In this document: piece after piece, positions 1 to 10,045 of the stretch
Layout of the letters: every line of letters begins with the position of its first letter
How positions within the stretch are numbered: the stretch's first letter is position 1
Assembly (NCBI GenBank): GCA_937982115.1
Contig: CALJNE010000067.1
Span: 1 to 55,796 of the forward strand
Source of the DNA: an uncultured Bacteroidales bacterium
Lineage (GTDB): Bacteria > Bacteroidota > Bacteroidia > Bacteroidales > ML635J-15
DNA: 55,796 nucleotides
Reading direction: 5' to 3'
The notes under the pieces: generated by a model
Databases searched by the model: none
Seen by the model: the letters and a program-made list of their open reading frames with translations, nothing else
What the model was told of the DNA's origin: nothing
Position numbers and translations under genes: made by a program

Positions 1-45
1 TGGTTAGTTAGTCAGTTAGTTGGTTAGTTAGTTGGTTAGTTGGGG
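1..45. repeat. Degenerate tetranucleotide tandem repeat (GTTA/GTTG)
   Basis: The first 45 bases are about eleven copies of a 4-bp unit, mostly AGTT or GGTT with one AGTC variant, ending in a G-rich run at 41-52. The tract probably continues to the left of the window. It lies outside any convincing gene, about 210 bp before the TMTC-like gene. The unit is not a multiple of three, so length changes would shift any overlapping frame, but no gene is visibly switched by it here. Confidence 0.75.
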
Positions 46-221
46 GGTGGGGTGATTTGAATTTTGTACAGTAATGCAGGAGTAATCCATTTTTATATAT
101 CTCTTTTCTAGGGTGATGCACTCGGAAATCTTTTATCCTGTAAGCGGAAAATTTGCATATTTTGTTTTCATTGATGATTATGAAAATTCTATTTGATTTA
201 TGCGAATAAAACATAATTAAT

Positions 222-229
222 TATTTTTG
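222..229 (+). promoter_or_regulatory. Candidate -7 promoter element TATTTTTG
   Basis: Matches the Bacteroidota -7 consensus TAnnTTTG and lies 27 nt before the ATG at 257. A TTTG at 192-195 is too far away (26 nt) for a normal -33 element, so only the -7 half is convincing. Confidence 0.4.
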
Positions 230-256
230 AGCAAATTTTGACAAAATCAAATTTTT

Positions 257-2416
257 ATGAGTAAAACAAAAAGCTCTCAACATAAAAGAATTAGTAATTC
301 TCAAAATGTAAAATCACCGACAGGTCAAAAAAATTTGCTGCCAAAAACAAAATTATATGCTTCTTTGGTAATTTTAATTGCAGCCTTTGTTTTATACTCA
401 AACACTTTATCGCACGACTATGCTCTGGACGATGCAATAGTAATAACTCAAAATGAATTTACTCAAAAAGGAATTGCCGGCATTCCCGAAATTTTTAAAT
501 ATGATACTTTCACCGGCTTCTGGCTAAAAAATTATCCGGGAAAAACTGCCGAGCAAATACAAGAAGAAAAAAAATTAGTTGCCGGAGGACGTTACAGACC
601 TCTTTCCCTCGTAACTTTTGCAATCGAATTGGAATTTTTCGGGAAAAACATAAAAGATGAGAATAATAAAGTGCTTTATAAAGGGAATCCTTTTGTAGGT
701 CATTTAGGCAACCTCATTTTTTATGCACTTACGTCTATACTGCTCTATCTGATTCTTGCAAGAATTTTTCCGACAAAGGAAAATGAAAAATGGTATCTTT
801 CATTTCCGTTTATTGTATCTATATTATTTCTGGCTCATCCCATTCACACCGAAGCAGTTGCAAACATCAAAGGCAGAGACGAAATATTAACGCTTTTCGG
901 TTCGCTTGGTGCTATGTGGTTTACTCTCGATTATCTCGACAAGAAAAAGAATATTTATTTGATTTTATCCGGAATTTGTATTTTTCTCGGACTACTATCA
1001 AAAGAAATTGCTATTGCATTTCTGGCAATAATCCCGATAACTGCTTACTATTTTACTAAACATAAATTATCCGATATTTTCAAAAGTACTGTTCCACTAT
1101 TTGCAGGAGCTGCAATTTTCTTATTAATAAGAGGAAATGTATTGGGATTCAGCTTACATAAGGAAGATATTGCTAAAGAAATAATGAATAATCCATTCCT
1201 GTATGCGAGTTTCTCAGAAAAATTAGCTACAATTTTCTATACGCTCTGGTTGTACATAAGATTACTATTTTTCCCCCATCCGCTCACCTATGATTACTAT
1301 CCTCATCAAATTAAAATAATTGATTTTTCTAATCCCGGAGCATTTTTACCATTAATATTATATCTATTCCTTGTAATTTATGCAATATGTGGAATATGGA
1401 AGAAAAAAGATATTCCCTCTTATTCGATTTGGTTTTATTTGTTGCCACTGTCGGTGGTTTCAAATATTTTCTTCCCTGTAGGAACTTTTATGAACGAAAG
1501 ATTCGTTTTCATCTCTTCAATTGGTTTTTGCCTGTTTTTAGGTTGGTTAATTTATCACGGATTAAAGAAATTGATAAAAAATCCGACGATTTATGAATAT
1601 TCGGTTAAAATTGTTATGATAATCATACTTTCATTATATTCGATAAAAACCATAAGTAGAAACAAAGCATGGGAAAACGACCTTATACTTTTTACAACTG
1701 ATGTTAAAACAAGCTATAATTCGGCGAAGTCAACTTGTTCGGCAGGCGGTAAAATTCTTGAAGAAGCACAAAAACCTTATAATAAAGAAAACAAACAAAT
1801 CCACGACAGTTTGTGTTTACTTTCGATAAAATACCTCGAAAGGTCGCTGGAAATTTATCCCGAATATGTTGACGCTCTCAATCTTTTGGGAAATGCCCAT
1901 TACGAATATAATTTTAATATTGTTAAAACCCTTGAAGCTTACACCAAAGTTTTACAACTACGCCCCTATCACAATGTTACTTACGGAAATACAAAAATAA
2001 TTTTAAACAATGTGATTGGATTGCTAAGTGCTCGAATGACCCCCAACTCTCCTGAAGAAATAATTGCAGCCATTAAAAAATTAATCGAAGTAAAATCCGA
2101 TATTGGCGAAGCATATCATGTTGTTGGGACACTTTATGGAAAGTATTTGAATAAATTGGATTCAGCATATTATTATTTAGCAAAAGCCAATGAAATAAAT
2201 TATCCCAAAAATGCTGATTTCTACAGAGATTTCGGAGTTGCTGCCGGGATGAATGCAAAATACCATGAAGCTCTGGTTTCATTTCTTAAAGCTGTGGAAT
2301 TAGACCCAAATGACGCACAAACCTATTACAACATTGGTGTAACCTATCAACAACTTGGAGACAGTCCAAAAGCAAATGCATATATTTCGAAATATCTCGA
2401 ACTAACAAAAAAGTAG
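257..2416 (+). CDS. TMTC-like GT-C membrane glycosyltransferase with C-terminal TPRs
   Basis: Integral membrane protein of 719 residues. After a basic N-terminus (1-32) the first membrane helix is at about 33-48. It is followed by the loop motif LDD (D58, D59), where GT-C enzymes carry the acidic residues of the active site. About nine more hydrophobic helices run to residue ~470, including a conserved stretch with HPIHTEAVANIKGRDEI. From about 530 to the end there are TPR-type helical pairs, the last being AQTYYNIGVTYQQLGDSPKA. This order resembles eukaryotic TMTC O-mannosyltransferases and bacterial homologues with DUF1736-like regions, which transfer sugar from a polyprenyl-phosphate donor to protein. 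The GT2 gene 7 bp downstream could make that donor. Acceptor and sugar cannot be told from sequence. Confidence 0.75.
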   Translation: MSKTKSSQHKRISNSQNVKSPTGQKNLLPKTKLYASLVILIAAFVLYSNTLSHDYALDDAIVITQNEFTQKGIAGIPEIFKYDTFTGFWLKNYPGKTAEQIQEEKKLVAGGRYRPLSLVTFAIELEFFGKNIKDENNKVLYKGNPFVGHLGNLIFYALTSILLYLILARIFPTKENEKWYLSFPFIVSILFLAHPIHTEAVANIKGRDEILTLFGSLGAMWFTLDYLDKKKNIYLILSGICIFLGLLSKEIAIAFLAIIPITAYYFTKHKLSDIFKSTVPLFAGAAIFLLIRGNVLGFSLHKEDIAKEIMNNPFLYASFSEKLATIFYTLWLYIRLLFFPHPLTYDYYPHQIKIIDFSNPGAFLPLILYLFLVIYAICGIWKKKDIPSYSIWFYLLPLSVVSNIFFPVGTFMNERFVFISSIGFCLFLGWLIYHGLKKLIKNPTIYEYSVKIVMIIILSLYSIKTISRNKAWENDLILFTTDVKTSYNSAKSTCSAGGKILEEAQKPYNKENKQIHDSLCLLSIKYLERSLEIYPEYVDALNLLGNAHYEYNFNIVKTLEAYTKVLQLRPYHNVTYGNTKIILNNVIGLLSARMTPNSPEEIIAAIKKLIEVKSDIGEAYHVVGTLYGKYLNKLDSAYYYLAKANEINYPKNADFYRDFGVAAGMNAKYHEALVSFLKAVELDPNDAQTYYNIGVTYQQLGDSPKANAYISKYLELTKK

Positions 2417-2423
2417 TGAAAAG

Positions 2424-3170
2424 ATGATTAACAACAAAAAAATTATAGTTGTTTTGCCGGCATATAATGCTGAACTTACTTTAGCGAAAACATATAACGA
2501 AATTCCATTCGATATAGTGGATGATGTAATTCTTGTTGATGACAATAGCAAAGATAAAACTGTTGATGTTGCCAGAAGTTTAGGAATAAAGAATATTATC
2601 GTTCATGATAAAAACAAAGGTTACGGAGGAAATCAAAAAAGCTGTTACACAAAAGCCCTTGAATTAGAAGCAGATATTGTAGTTATGTTGCATCCCGACT
2701 ATCAATATACGCCTAAACTTATTCATTCGATGTGTTACGTAATTGCAAACGAAGTTTATCCTGTAGTTTTAGGTTCCAGAATTCTTGGACGCGGAGCATT
2801 AAAAGGCGGAATGCCTTTATATAAATATATTTTCAACAGGCTCTTAACATTATTCCAAAATATTTTGATGAACCAGAAGCTCTCTGAATACCACACCGGA
2901 TACAGAGCTTTTTCAGGAGAAGTGCTGCGAAAAATAAATTTTATGGCAAATTCCGATGATTTTGTTTTCGATAATCAAATGCTTGCTCAAATATTTTATG
3001 CAGGATATCAAATAGCAGAAATAACCTGTCCTACTAAATATTTCGAAGAAGCCTCATCAATAAATTTTCGCAGAAGTATTAAATACGGTTTAGGCGTTTT
3101 AAAAACGTCCATCATTTATTTTTTGAACAAGCTGGGAATAATTAAATCAAAAATTTTCAAGTCTATTTAG
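2424..3170 (+). CDS. Family 2 glycosyltransferase, DPM1-like
   Basis: Protein of 248 residues with a GT-A fold of family GT2. VVLPAYNAELTL near the N-terminus and ILVDDNSKDKT (about 36-46) form the nucleotide-sugar site, and HPDYQY (about 90-95) is in the place of the DxD metal-binding motif, as in polyprenyl-phosphate mannosyl/glucosyl transferases. HTGYRAFS (about 157-164) is a typical acceptor-side motif of this subgroup. There is no C-terminal pair of membrane helices, only a mildly hydrophobic end. It starts 7 bp after the TMTC-like gene, so the two are probably co-transcribed. The likely role is making a polyprenyl-phosphate sugar for the neighbour; this is inferred from family and position. 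Confidence 0.8.
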   Translation: MINNKKIIVVLPAYNAELTLAKTYNEIPFDIVDDVILVDDNSKDKTVDVARSLGIKNIIVHDKNKGYGGNQKSCYTKALELEADIVVMLHPDYQYTPKLIHSMCYVIANEVYPVVLGSRILGRGALKGGMPLYKYIFNRLLTLFQNILMNQKLSEYHTGYRAFSGEVLRKINFMANSDDFVFDNQMLAQIFYAGYQIAEITCPTKYFEEASSINFRRSIKYGLGVLKTSIIYFLNKLGIIKSKIFKSI

Positions 3171-3234
3171 AATTTCTAAAAATTGCGATTTTGAAAATAT
3201 TTTCAAAAAAAATTTATATATATAAAAAAAGGAG

Positions 3235-3242
3235 TATCTTTG
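3235..3242 (+). promoter_or_regulatory. Promoter -7 element TATCTTTG of the cold-shock gene
   Basis: Exact TAnnTTTG match, 29 nt before the ATG of the cold-shock gene. No well-spaced TTTG -33 element is visible; the upstream DNA is an A/T run. Confidence 0.6.
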
Positions 3243-3271
3243 TGGCATAATACTTTTAATTAATTTTTATT

Positions 3272-3463
3272 ATGAACACAGGAACAGTTAAATTTTTTAA
3301 TGAAACCAAAGGTTTCGGTTTCATTAAAGACAATGAAAATGGTCAGGAATACTTTGTACATGTATCCGGCTTAGTTGACAAAATTACCGAAGACGATGAA
3401 GTTTCTTATGACCTTCAGGAAGGACGTAAAGGATTAAATGCAGTAAATGTTAAGAAAATTTAA
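3272..3463 (+). CDS. Cold-shock domain protein (CspA family)
   Basis: Complete 63-residue cold-shock domain, a five-stranded OB-fold that binds single-stranded RNA or DNA and melts RNA secondary structure. The RNP1-type motif KGFGFI is at 13-18 and the RNP2-type motif YFVHVSGL at 27-34. The gene is monocistronic: its own TATCTTTG promoter element lies upstream with a short leader, and a strong stem-loop terminator follows at 3485. The leader is too short to hold the long thermosensor UTR known from E. coli cspA. Confidence 0.92.
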   Translation: MNTGTVKFFNETKGFGFIKDNENGQEYFVHVSGLVDKITEDDEVSYDLQEGRKGLNAVNVKKI

Positions 3464-3484
3464 TATATATTGCTTATAAAATCC

Positions 3485-3514
3485 AAACGGGGCATAAAAG
3501 CCCCGTTTTTTTTT
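3485..3514 (+). terminator. Rho-independent terminator after the cold-shock gene
   Basis: AAACGGGG (3485-3492) pairs perfectly with CCCCGTTT (3501-3508) across an 8-nt loop and is followed by a T run to 3514. The T run overlaps the stop codon of the small convergent gene on the minus strand. Confidence 0.9.
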
Positions 3515-3653
3515 AATTATCTCTCTTTTCAAATTTTTCGTTTTCACTTATTTTAATTCTTCTAATTATTAGATAAACAATCAACGCCAAAACCACAATA
3601 AAAACTAAAGATTGTATGGCTAAAACAAATATTTCGAACAGTTTAAGTTGCAT
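3513..3653 (-). CDS. Small single-pass membrane protein (46 aa)
   Basis: An open frame of 46 residues starts directly after the stop codon of the YbjQ gene: TGA at 3656-3654, ATG at 3653-3651. Residues about 7-30 are one long hydrophobic helix (FEIFVLAIQSLVFIVVLALI), followed by a basic and then charged cytoplasmic-type tail (RRIKISENEKFEKRDN). The zero-base junction suggests translational coupling to ybjQ. The sequence is too short to assign to a family. Its frame, hydrophobic profile and positive-inside tail look like a real small membrane protein, but homologues would be needed to confirm that it is expressed. Confidence 0.6.
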   Translation of the reverse strand: MQLKLFEIFVLAIQSLVFIVVLALIVYLIIRRIKISENEKFEKRDN

Positions 3654-3974
3654 TCAAATATTTTTTAGTTTTACTGCTGTACCATAAGCCATCACTTCAG
3701 ACGCTCCTTGCATAATCATTGAAGTAGTAATTCTTACACCAACAACTGCATCAGCTCCAAGTTTTTGAGCATCTTCAATCATTCTTTGCAGGGCTTGTTC
3801 GCGTGCGTATGCCTGAAGTTTTGTATATTCTTCGATTTCACCGCCAACCAAACCTTTTAATCCGGCCATAATATCACGACCGACATTTCTGGCTCTTACT
3901 GTACTACCGCGTGCAATACCTAAAATTTGTTCGATTTCGCGGTTCGGAATAGATGATGTTGTAGTAATAATCAT
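3654..3974 (-). CDS. YbjQ/UPF0145 family protein
   Basis: Protein of 106 residues that matches the YbjQ family along its length: IITTTSSIPNREI at the N-terminus, GIARGSTVRARNVGRDI (about 19-35), the helix AREQALQRMIEDAQKLGADAVVGVR (about 57-81) and the C-terminal VMAYGTAVKL. Members form pentameric rings; 'heavy-metal-binding' in the family name is old and weakly supported, so I give no biochemical function. A 46-residue membrane protein follows with no gap. A TATTTTTG promoter element lies 24 nt upstream at 3998-4005. Confidence 0.88.
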   Translation of the reverse strand: MIITTTSSIPNREIEQILGIARGSTVRARNVGRDIMAGLKGLVGGEIEEYTKLQAYAREQALQRMIEDAQKLGADAVVGVRITTSMIMQGASEVMAYGTAVKLKNI

Positions 3975-3997
3975 ATTTCAAATTTTTAATTTCATAA

Positions 3998-4005
3998 CAA
4001 AAATA
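3998..4005 (-). promoter_or_regulatory. Candidate -7 promoter element of the ybjQ gene
   Basis: Reads TATTTTTG on the minus strand, a TAnnTTTG match 24 nt before the ybjQ ATG. A TTG at 4031-4029 is the only -33 candidate, with a long 23-nt spacer. Confidence 0.45.
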
Positions 4006-4047
4006 AATATTTTATGTTAGATTGAAAACAATATTCATTTAATTTTA

Positions 4048-4077
4048 TTTGAATTTAATCGCATTATGTTAATTTTG
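4048..4077 (+). promoter_or_regulatory. Bacteroidota-type promoter of the RND operon
   Basis: TTTG at 4048-4051 and TAATTTTG at 4070-4077 are separated by 18 nt, an almost ideal housekeeping-sigma promoter for this phylum. The ATG follows 30 nt downstream at 4107. Confidence 0.75.
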
Positions 4078-4106
4078 CCGAAATGTTTACATAAAAGTAT
4101 TTTTAA

Positions 4107-6509
4107 ATGTGGCATAATATTGCAAGAATAATATTAAGAAACAGAATAGCATTATTGTCAACTCTTTTTGTTATCACAGTATTTATGAGTTGGCAGGCAA
4201 AAAAAATCGAAATGGATTATCATTTTGCAAACATGTTATCGAATAAAGATACAGTTTATCTTGATAATCTAAAGTTTAAAAAGATTTTTGGTGAAGAAGC
4301 CAATGGTATTATCATTTCTTTTGGTGCAGAAGAGCTTTTTCGTTTAGAAAATTTTCAAAAATTTCAGAATCTATGTGAAAATCTTCGCAAAATTAAATAT
4401 GTTACAGGAGTATTCACAGTAACTGAAGCGGTAAACATTCATCAAACAACCATCGAAACTGACGAAGGTTTTAATAAAAGAGTTTTTCAGACTTATAAAT
4501 TATTTTCGGAAGAAGTAAAAACTCAAGAAGAACTCGACAGTATTAAATCTGTTTTTTTCAGTTTACCTTTTTACAGAGAATTACTGTACGATAAGGATAC
4601 CTCGATATTTCTAATGAGTGTTACTATTGATAAAAAAATAATTGACTCAAAATCAAGAATCCCTGTTGTATTAGAAATTGAAAAACAAATTCTTTCCTAT
4701 TCCGATGATTGCAAAATTCCGGTTCATATTTCGGGTTTGCCTTACATAAGAACAAAAAATATGAATATGATAAAAAAAGAAATTGTCATATTCATAATTC
4801 TTGCAGCACTAATTTGTATTTTTTTCCTGTATTTATTTTTCCGATCTTTCAAGGTAATTGGTGTTACTTTGATATTGGTTGGATTTAGTGTTCTCTGGGC
4901 AGTTGGATTAATGGGAATTTTAGGTTATAAAATAACCATTCTAACAGGAATGATCCCTCCATTATTGATAATAATAGGAGTTCCCAACACAGTATTTCTA
5001 CTTACCAAATACCATAGAGAAACCGTATCTCACGGAAATAAAATATTAGCACTACAAAGGGTGATTTCAAAAATCGGAAATGCTGTTTTTTTAAGCAATG
5101 TTACAACTGCTGCGGGGTTTGCAACTTTTATCACAACAAAATCCGATATTTTAGTTGAATTTGGGATAATCTCATCATTGGGAATTTTATTCGTTTTTAT
5201 AAATGCTATTATTATAATTCCCGCTATTTTCAGTTTCTTACAACCACCATCAGAAAAATATACCAAACATTTAAAATACAAGCTTATAAACAATATTGTT
5301 GACTTTGTAACCCAAATTGTTACAAAGCACAGAATTAAAGTTTATATAACAGTTTTGATTATTTTAGTTTTGTCTGCAATTGGCATTTCTCAAATCAAAC
5401 AAACCGGATATTTGTTAGATGATATTCCTGAAAGTAATCCGATTTATGTTGATTTAAAATTTCTCGAAAAAGCATTCAATGGTATAAGTCCTCTGGAAAT
5501 TGCAATTGAGTCAAAAGATAGTTTAAAAGGCTTGCAACTAATTGAACAAATAAGGAGCATTGATAGTTTACAGCAAAAATTAAGAACATATCCCGAGCTT
5601 TCGCGGTCCATGTCAATTGCCGATGCAGTAAAGTTCCTTTATCAAGCCTACAGCAAAGGTAATCCTGATAATTACAGGCTTCCTGATGACCCCAAAACCT
5701 GGGAAACAATTTTCAAGCGTTTACCTAACGGATTAAACCAAAATCTTGCAAAATCTTTTGTTGACTCTACAAACACTATTACCAGAATAAGTTTAAACAT
5801 AGCTGATATTGGAACTAAAAGAATGTCAGTTCTATTACCAAAAATCAGAGAAGACTTGTATCATTATTTTCCGCGCGATAAATATAACATAATACTTACG
5901 GGTTCTACTGTATTGTATTTCACTGGCACAACCTATTTGATTAAAAATTTGTTTATAAGCCTGAGTCTGGCAATTATCGTTATTAGCATTTTGATGTATT
6001 TTATTCAAAGATCATTTAAAATGGTTGGAATAGCTTTGATTCCTAATATTATCCCGATGCTTGTAACTGCCGGTTTAATGGGGTATTTCGGAATACCTAT
6101 AAAACCATCAACCATATTAGTTTTCAGCATTGCCTTAGGTATTTCGGTTGACGGTTCTATACATCTACTTACAAAATACAGGCAGGAACTTTCGATTAAC
6201 GGATGGAACATTGGAAATGCAGTAAGAAAAGCCCTTAAAGAAACCGGAACAAGTATGATGTATACGATTTTTATTCTTTTTTTCGGATTTTTAATTTTTG
6301 CAGCATCGGGCTTTGGAGGAACTAAAGCACTTGGAATTTTAATATCAACAACCTTATTTGTTTCGATGCTGTGCAATTTAATTCTTCTGCCATCACTTTT
6401 GTTATCCCTCGAAAGTTATTTATCAAGAAAAAATTTCCCCGAACCATATATTGAAATAGAAGACGATGATGATTCTGAAAACCATGAAAATGAAATAAGT
6501 AAAAAATGA
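4107..6509 (+). CDS. RND-superfamily (MMPL-type) exporter
   Basis: An 800-residue inner-membrane protein with the twofold MMPL/SSD layout. Helix 1 is at about 13-28, then an external domain to ~220, a five- to six-helix block at ~225-380, helix 7 near 412-430, a second external domain to ~610 and a second helix block at ~620-785. GIPIKPSTILVFSIALGISVDGSIHLLTKYR in the second block and the matching 'IIGVPNTVFLLTKYHRE' in the first block are the duplicated helix-4 regions; the aspartate in GISVDG is the usual proton-relay position. Such proteins move lipids or hydrophobic molecules using the proton gradient. The cargo is unknown. The acidic C-terminal tail is unusual. Its stop overlaps the next start by ATGA, so it is coupled to the epimerase gene. 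Confidence 0.85.
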   Translation: MWHNIARIILRNRIALLSTLFVITVFMSWQAKKIEMDYHFANMLSNKDTVYLDNLKFKKIFGEEANGIIISFGAEELFRLENFQKFQNLCENLRKIKYVTGVFTVTEAVNIHQTTIETDEGFNKRVFQTYKLFSEEVKTQEELDSIKSVFFSLPFYRELLYDKDTSIFLMSVTIDKKIIDSKSRIPVVLEIEKQILSYSDDCKIPVHISGLPYIRTKNMNMIKKEIVIFIILAALICIFFLYLFFRSFKVIGVTLILVGFSVLWAVGLMGILGYKITILTGMIPPLLIIIGVPNTVFLLTKYHRETVSHGNKILALQRVISKIGNAVFLSNVTTAAGFATFITTKSDILVEFGIISSLGILFVFINAIIIIPAIFSFLQPPSEKYTKHLKYKLINNIVDFVTQIVTKHRIKVYITVLIILVLSAIGISQIKQTGYLLDDIPESNPIYVDLKFLEKAFNGISPLEIAIESKDSLKGLQLIEQIRSIDSLQQKLRTYPELSRSMSIADAVKFLYQAYSKGNPDNYRLPDDPKTWETIFKRLPNGLNQNLAKSFVDSTNTITRISLNIADIGTKRMSVLLPKIREDLYHYFPRDKYNIILTGSTVLYFTGTTYLIKNLFISLSLAIIVISILMYFIQRSFKMVGIALIPNIIPMLVTAGLMGYFGIPIKPSTILVFSIALGISVDGSIHLLTKYRQELSINGWNIGNAVRKALKETGTSMMYTIFILFFGFLIFAASGFGGTKALGILISTTLFVSMLCNLILLPSLLLSLESYLSRKNFPEPYIEIEDDDDSENHENEISKK

Positions 6510-7477
6510 GAACACAAGCATCAAGACACTCGTTTAAGAGAAGAATTCTGGTTACCGGAGGTGCAGGATTTATTGCCAGCTCAGTTGCCGAAAAATTAGC
6601 TTCTGACCCAGAAAATTTGGTTGTAATAGTTGATAATTTATCAACAGGATGCCTTAAGAAACTTCCGGAACTCTCAGAAAACCTTAGATTTATTAAAGCC
6701 GATGTTAATGACTATAAGGAAATAATGGAAATAATGATTTCCTATCAATTCCATTATGTATTTCATTATTCGGCAATGGTTGGAGTTTTAAGAACTCAAA
6801 ATAATCCGGTTGGAGTATTGAGAGATATTAAAGGTATTGAAAATATCTGCCGTATCAGCAAAAACACTGGTGTAAGAAGAATATTTTTTGCTTCATCATC
6901 GGAAGTTTACGGCGAACCGGTAGAATTCCCGCAAAATGCACATACTACACCTTTAAATTCCAGATTACCTTATGCTATTGTAAAAAATCTTGGTGAAGCC
7001 TATTTAAGGTCATACCATAAAGAATACGGTACAAACTTCACAATTTATAGGTTTTTTAACACCTATGGACCAAAGCAAAGCCGTGATTTTGTTATTAGCA
7101 AATTTTTATTTGCAGCCCTCAAAAACGAAAATATTACAATCTACGGAGACGGTAGCCAGACAAGAACATTTTGCTACATTGACGACAATGTTGAAGCCTG
7201 TGTAAAAATTGCTTATGAAGATTTATTTATCAATGATGTTGTAAATATTGGAAATTCAATAGAAACGCCAATTATTGAATTAGCAGAAACAATAATAAAA
7301 ATAACAGGTTCAAAATCTAAAATTGTTCATCTTCCGCCACTTCCCGAAGGAGACATGACAAGACGTTGCCCGGATAATTCGGAAATGTTAAAAGTGTTAC
7401 AAAGACCTCTTGTTAGTTTAGAAGAAGGTATCAAAAAAATGCTGGAGAACGGTTTTACCTATTATAATCAAATCTAA
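6506..7477 (+). CDS. NAD-dependent epimerase/dehydratase (extended SDR)
   Basis: Protein of 323 residues with a Rossmann domain. The dinucleotide-binding loop reads GGAGFIAS near residues 18-25, where the last glycine of the usual GxxGxxG is alanine. VDNLSTG follows the second strand, FFASSSEVYGEP carries the active-site serine, and YAIVK the tyrosine-lysine pair. FRFFNTYGP-type and TRTFCYIDDNVEA motifs place it with UDP-glucose 4-epimerase and dTDP-glucose 4,6-dehydratase relatives, which act on nucleotide sugars in the cytoplasm. Substrate cannot be fixed. It overlaps the RND gene by four bases and is followed 6 bp later by a prenyl diphosphate synthase gene. Residues 1-11 are extra and basic. 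Confidence 0.85.
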   Translation: MRTQASRHSFKRRILVTGGAGFIASSVAEKLASDPENLVVIVDNLSTGCLKKLPELSENLRFIKADVNDYKEIMEIMISYQFHYVFHYSAMVGVLRTQNNPVGVLRDIKGIENICRISKNTGVRRIFFASSSEVYGEPVEFPQNAHTTPLNSRLPYAIVKNLGEAYLRSYHKEYGTNFTIYRFFNTYGPKQSRDFVISKFLFAALKNENITIYGDGSQTRTFCYIDDNVEACVKIAYEDLFINDVVNIGNSIETPIIELAETIIKITGSKSKIVHLPPLPEGDMTRRCPDNSEMLKVLQRPLVSLEEGIKKMLENGFTYYNQI

Positions 7478-7483
7478 ATTATA

Positions 7484-8452
7484 ATGCTTAAAGCAGAAGA
7501 TTTTCTAAAAATAATTAATGAAGAAATTAAACAGCTCGATTTTGGTAAAGAGCCAAAAAATCTTTACGACCCCATTTATTACTCCCTGAGTGTCGGCGGA
7601 AAAAGAATAAGACCGGTATTATGCTTATTGGCTTGTCAGGCTTGTAGAGGTGATTACAAAGAGGCTCTCAATGCAGCTTATGCTATTGAAATTTTTCATA
7701 ATTTCACATTACTGCACGACGATATGATGGATAACGCCACACTTAGACGCGGCAAAGAAGTGGTGCATGTAAAATGGAATTCAAACATTGCTTTATTATC
7801 GGGCGATGCAATGAGTGTTATTGCATATAAATACATCTCGAAAACCAAAAACCTTATTTCGGTACTCGATGTTTTTTCTGATACAGCTCTAAAAATTTGC
7901 GAAGGTCAGCAGTACGATATGGATTTTGAAACTCGCACCGATGTGAGTGAAGAAGAATATATCAAAATGATTAATTTAAAAACTGCCGTACTTATAGCCG
8001 CAAGTCTGAAAATTGGAGCATTAATTGCAGACGCAGATATGAATACTGCAAATAACCTTTATGAATGCGGAAGAAATATCGGATTAGCCTTTCAGTTGCA
8101 CGACGATTATCTCGACAGCTTTGGAAATACAGAAATTTTCGGAAAAAAAATCGGAGGAGATATAGTATCAAATAAAAAAACATATCTGTTAATCAAAGCC
8201 TTACAGATTTCAAATAAAACTACAAAAGAAAAATTGATTGAGCTATTAAATCAAAAAGAATTCGATCCCGAAGAAAAGATAAAAGCTGTTTTAGAAATTT
8301 ATGAGGATCTGAAAATAAAAAACTTTTCGGAAGAACTCATGAATTTTTATATCGCTCAAGCAGATAAATATTTCGACAAATTAAGAAATAATTCTAACGA
8401 AGCTGAAATTTTAAGAGAATATTTAAACTCGTTTAAGCTAAGAAAATATTAG
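7484..8452 (+). CDS. Short-chain polyprenyl (farnesyl/geranylgeranyl) diphosphate synthase
   Basis: Protein of 322 residues of the trans-isoprenyl diphosphate synthase family, which condenses IPP with allylic diphosphates. The first aspartate-rich motif is DDMMD (79-83), followed by LRRG; the second is DDYLD in FQLHDDYLDSFG. GGKRIRP at about 39-45 binds IPP. Phenylalanine lies five residues before the first DDxxD (F74), a position where a bulky aromatic residue normally limits the product to C15-C20, so an FPP or GGPP synthase is likely. A second synthase at 40241 has alanine there. Third gene of the likely RND-epimerase-synthase operon. Confidence 0.88.
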   Translation: MLKAEDFLKIINEEIKQLDFGKEPKNLYDPIYYSLSVGGKRIRPVLCLLACQACRGDYKEALNAAYAIEIFHNFTLLHDDMMDNATLRRGKEVVHVKWNSNIALLSGDAMSVIAYKYISKTKNLISVLDVFSDTALKICEGQQYDMDFETRTDVSEEEYIKMINLKTAVLIAASLKIGALIADADMNTANNLYECGRNIGLAFQLHDDYLDSFGNTEIFGKKIGGDIVSNKKTYLLIKALQISNKTTKEKLIELLNQKEFDPEEKIKAVLEIYEDLKIKNFSEELMNFYIAQADKYFDKLRNNSNEAEILREYLNSFKLRKY

Positions 8453-8479
8453 TTTTTTTTTGAAAATGTTTTATTTCAT

Positions 8480-10043
<1,564 letters not shown>

Positions 10044-10045
10044 TT

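Noticed and set aside
8..214. 68-residue minus-strand open frame at the left edge
   Set aside because: Its C-terminal end is only the translated tandem repeat (TNQLTNQL), there is no family resemblance, and the rest is low-complexity and basic.
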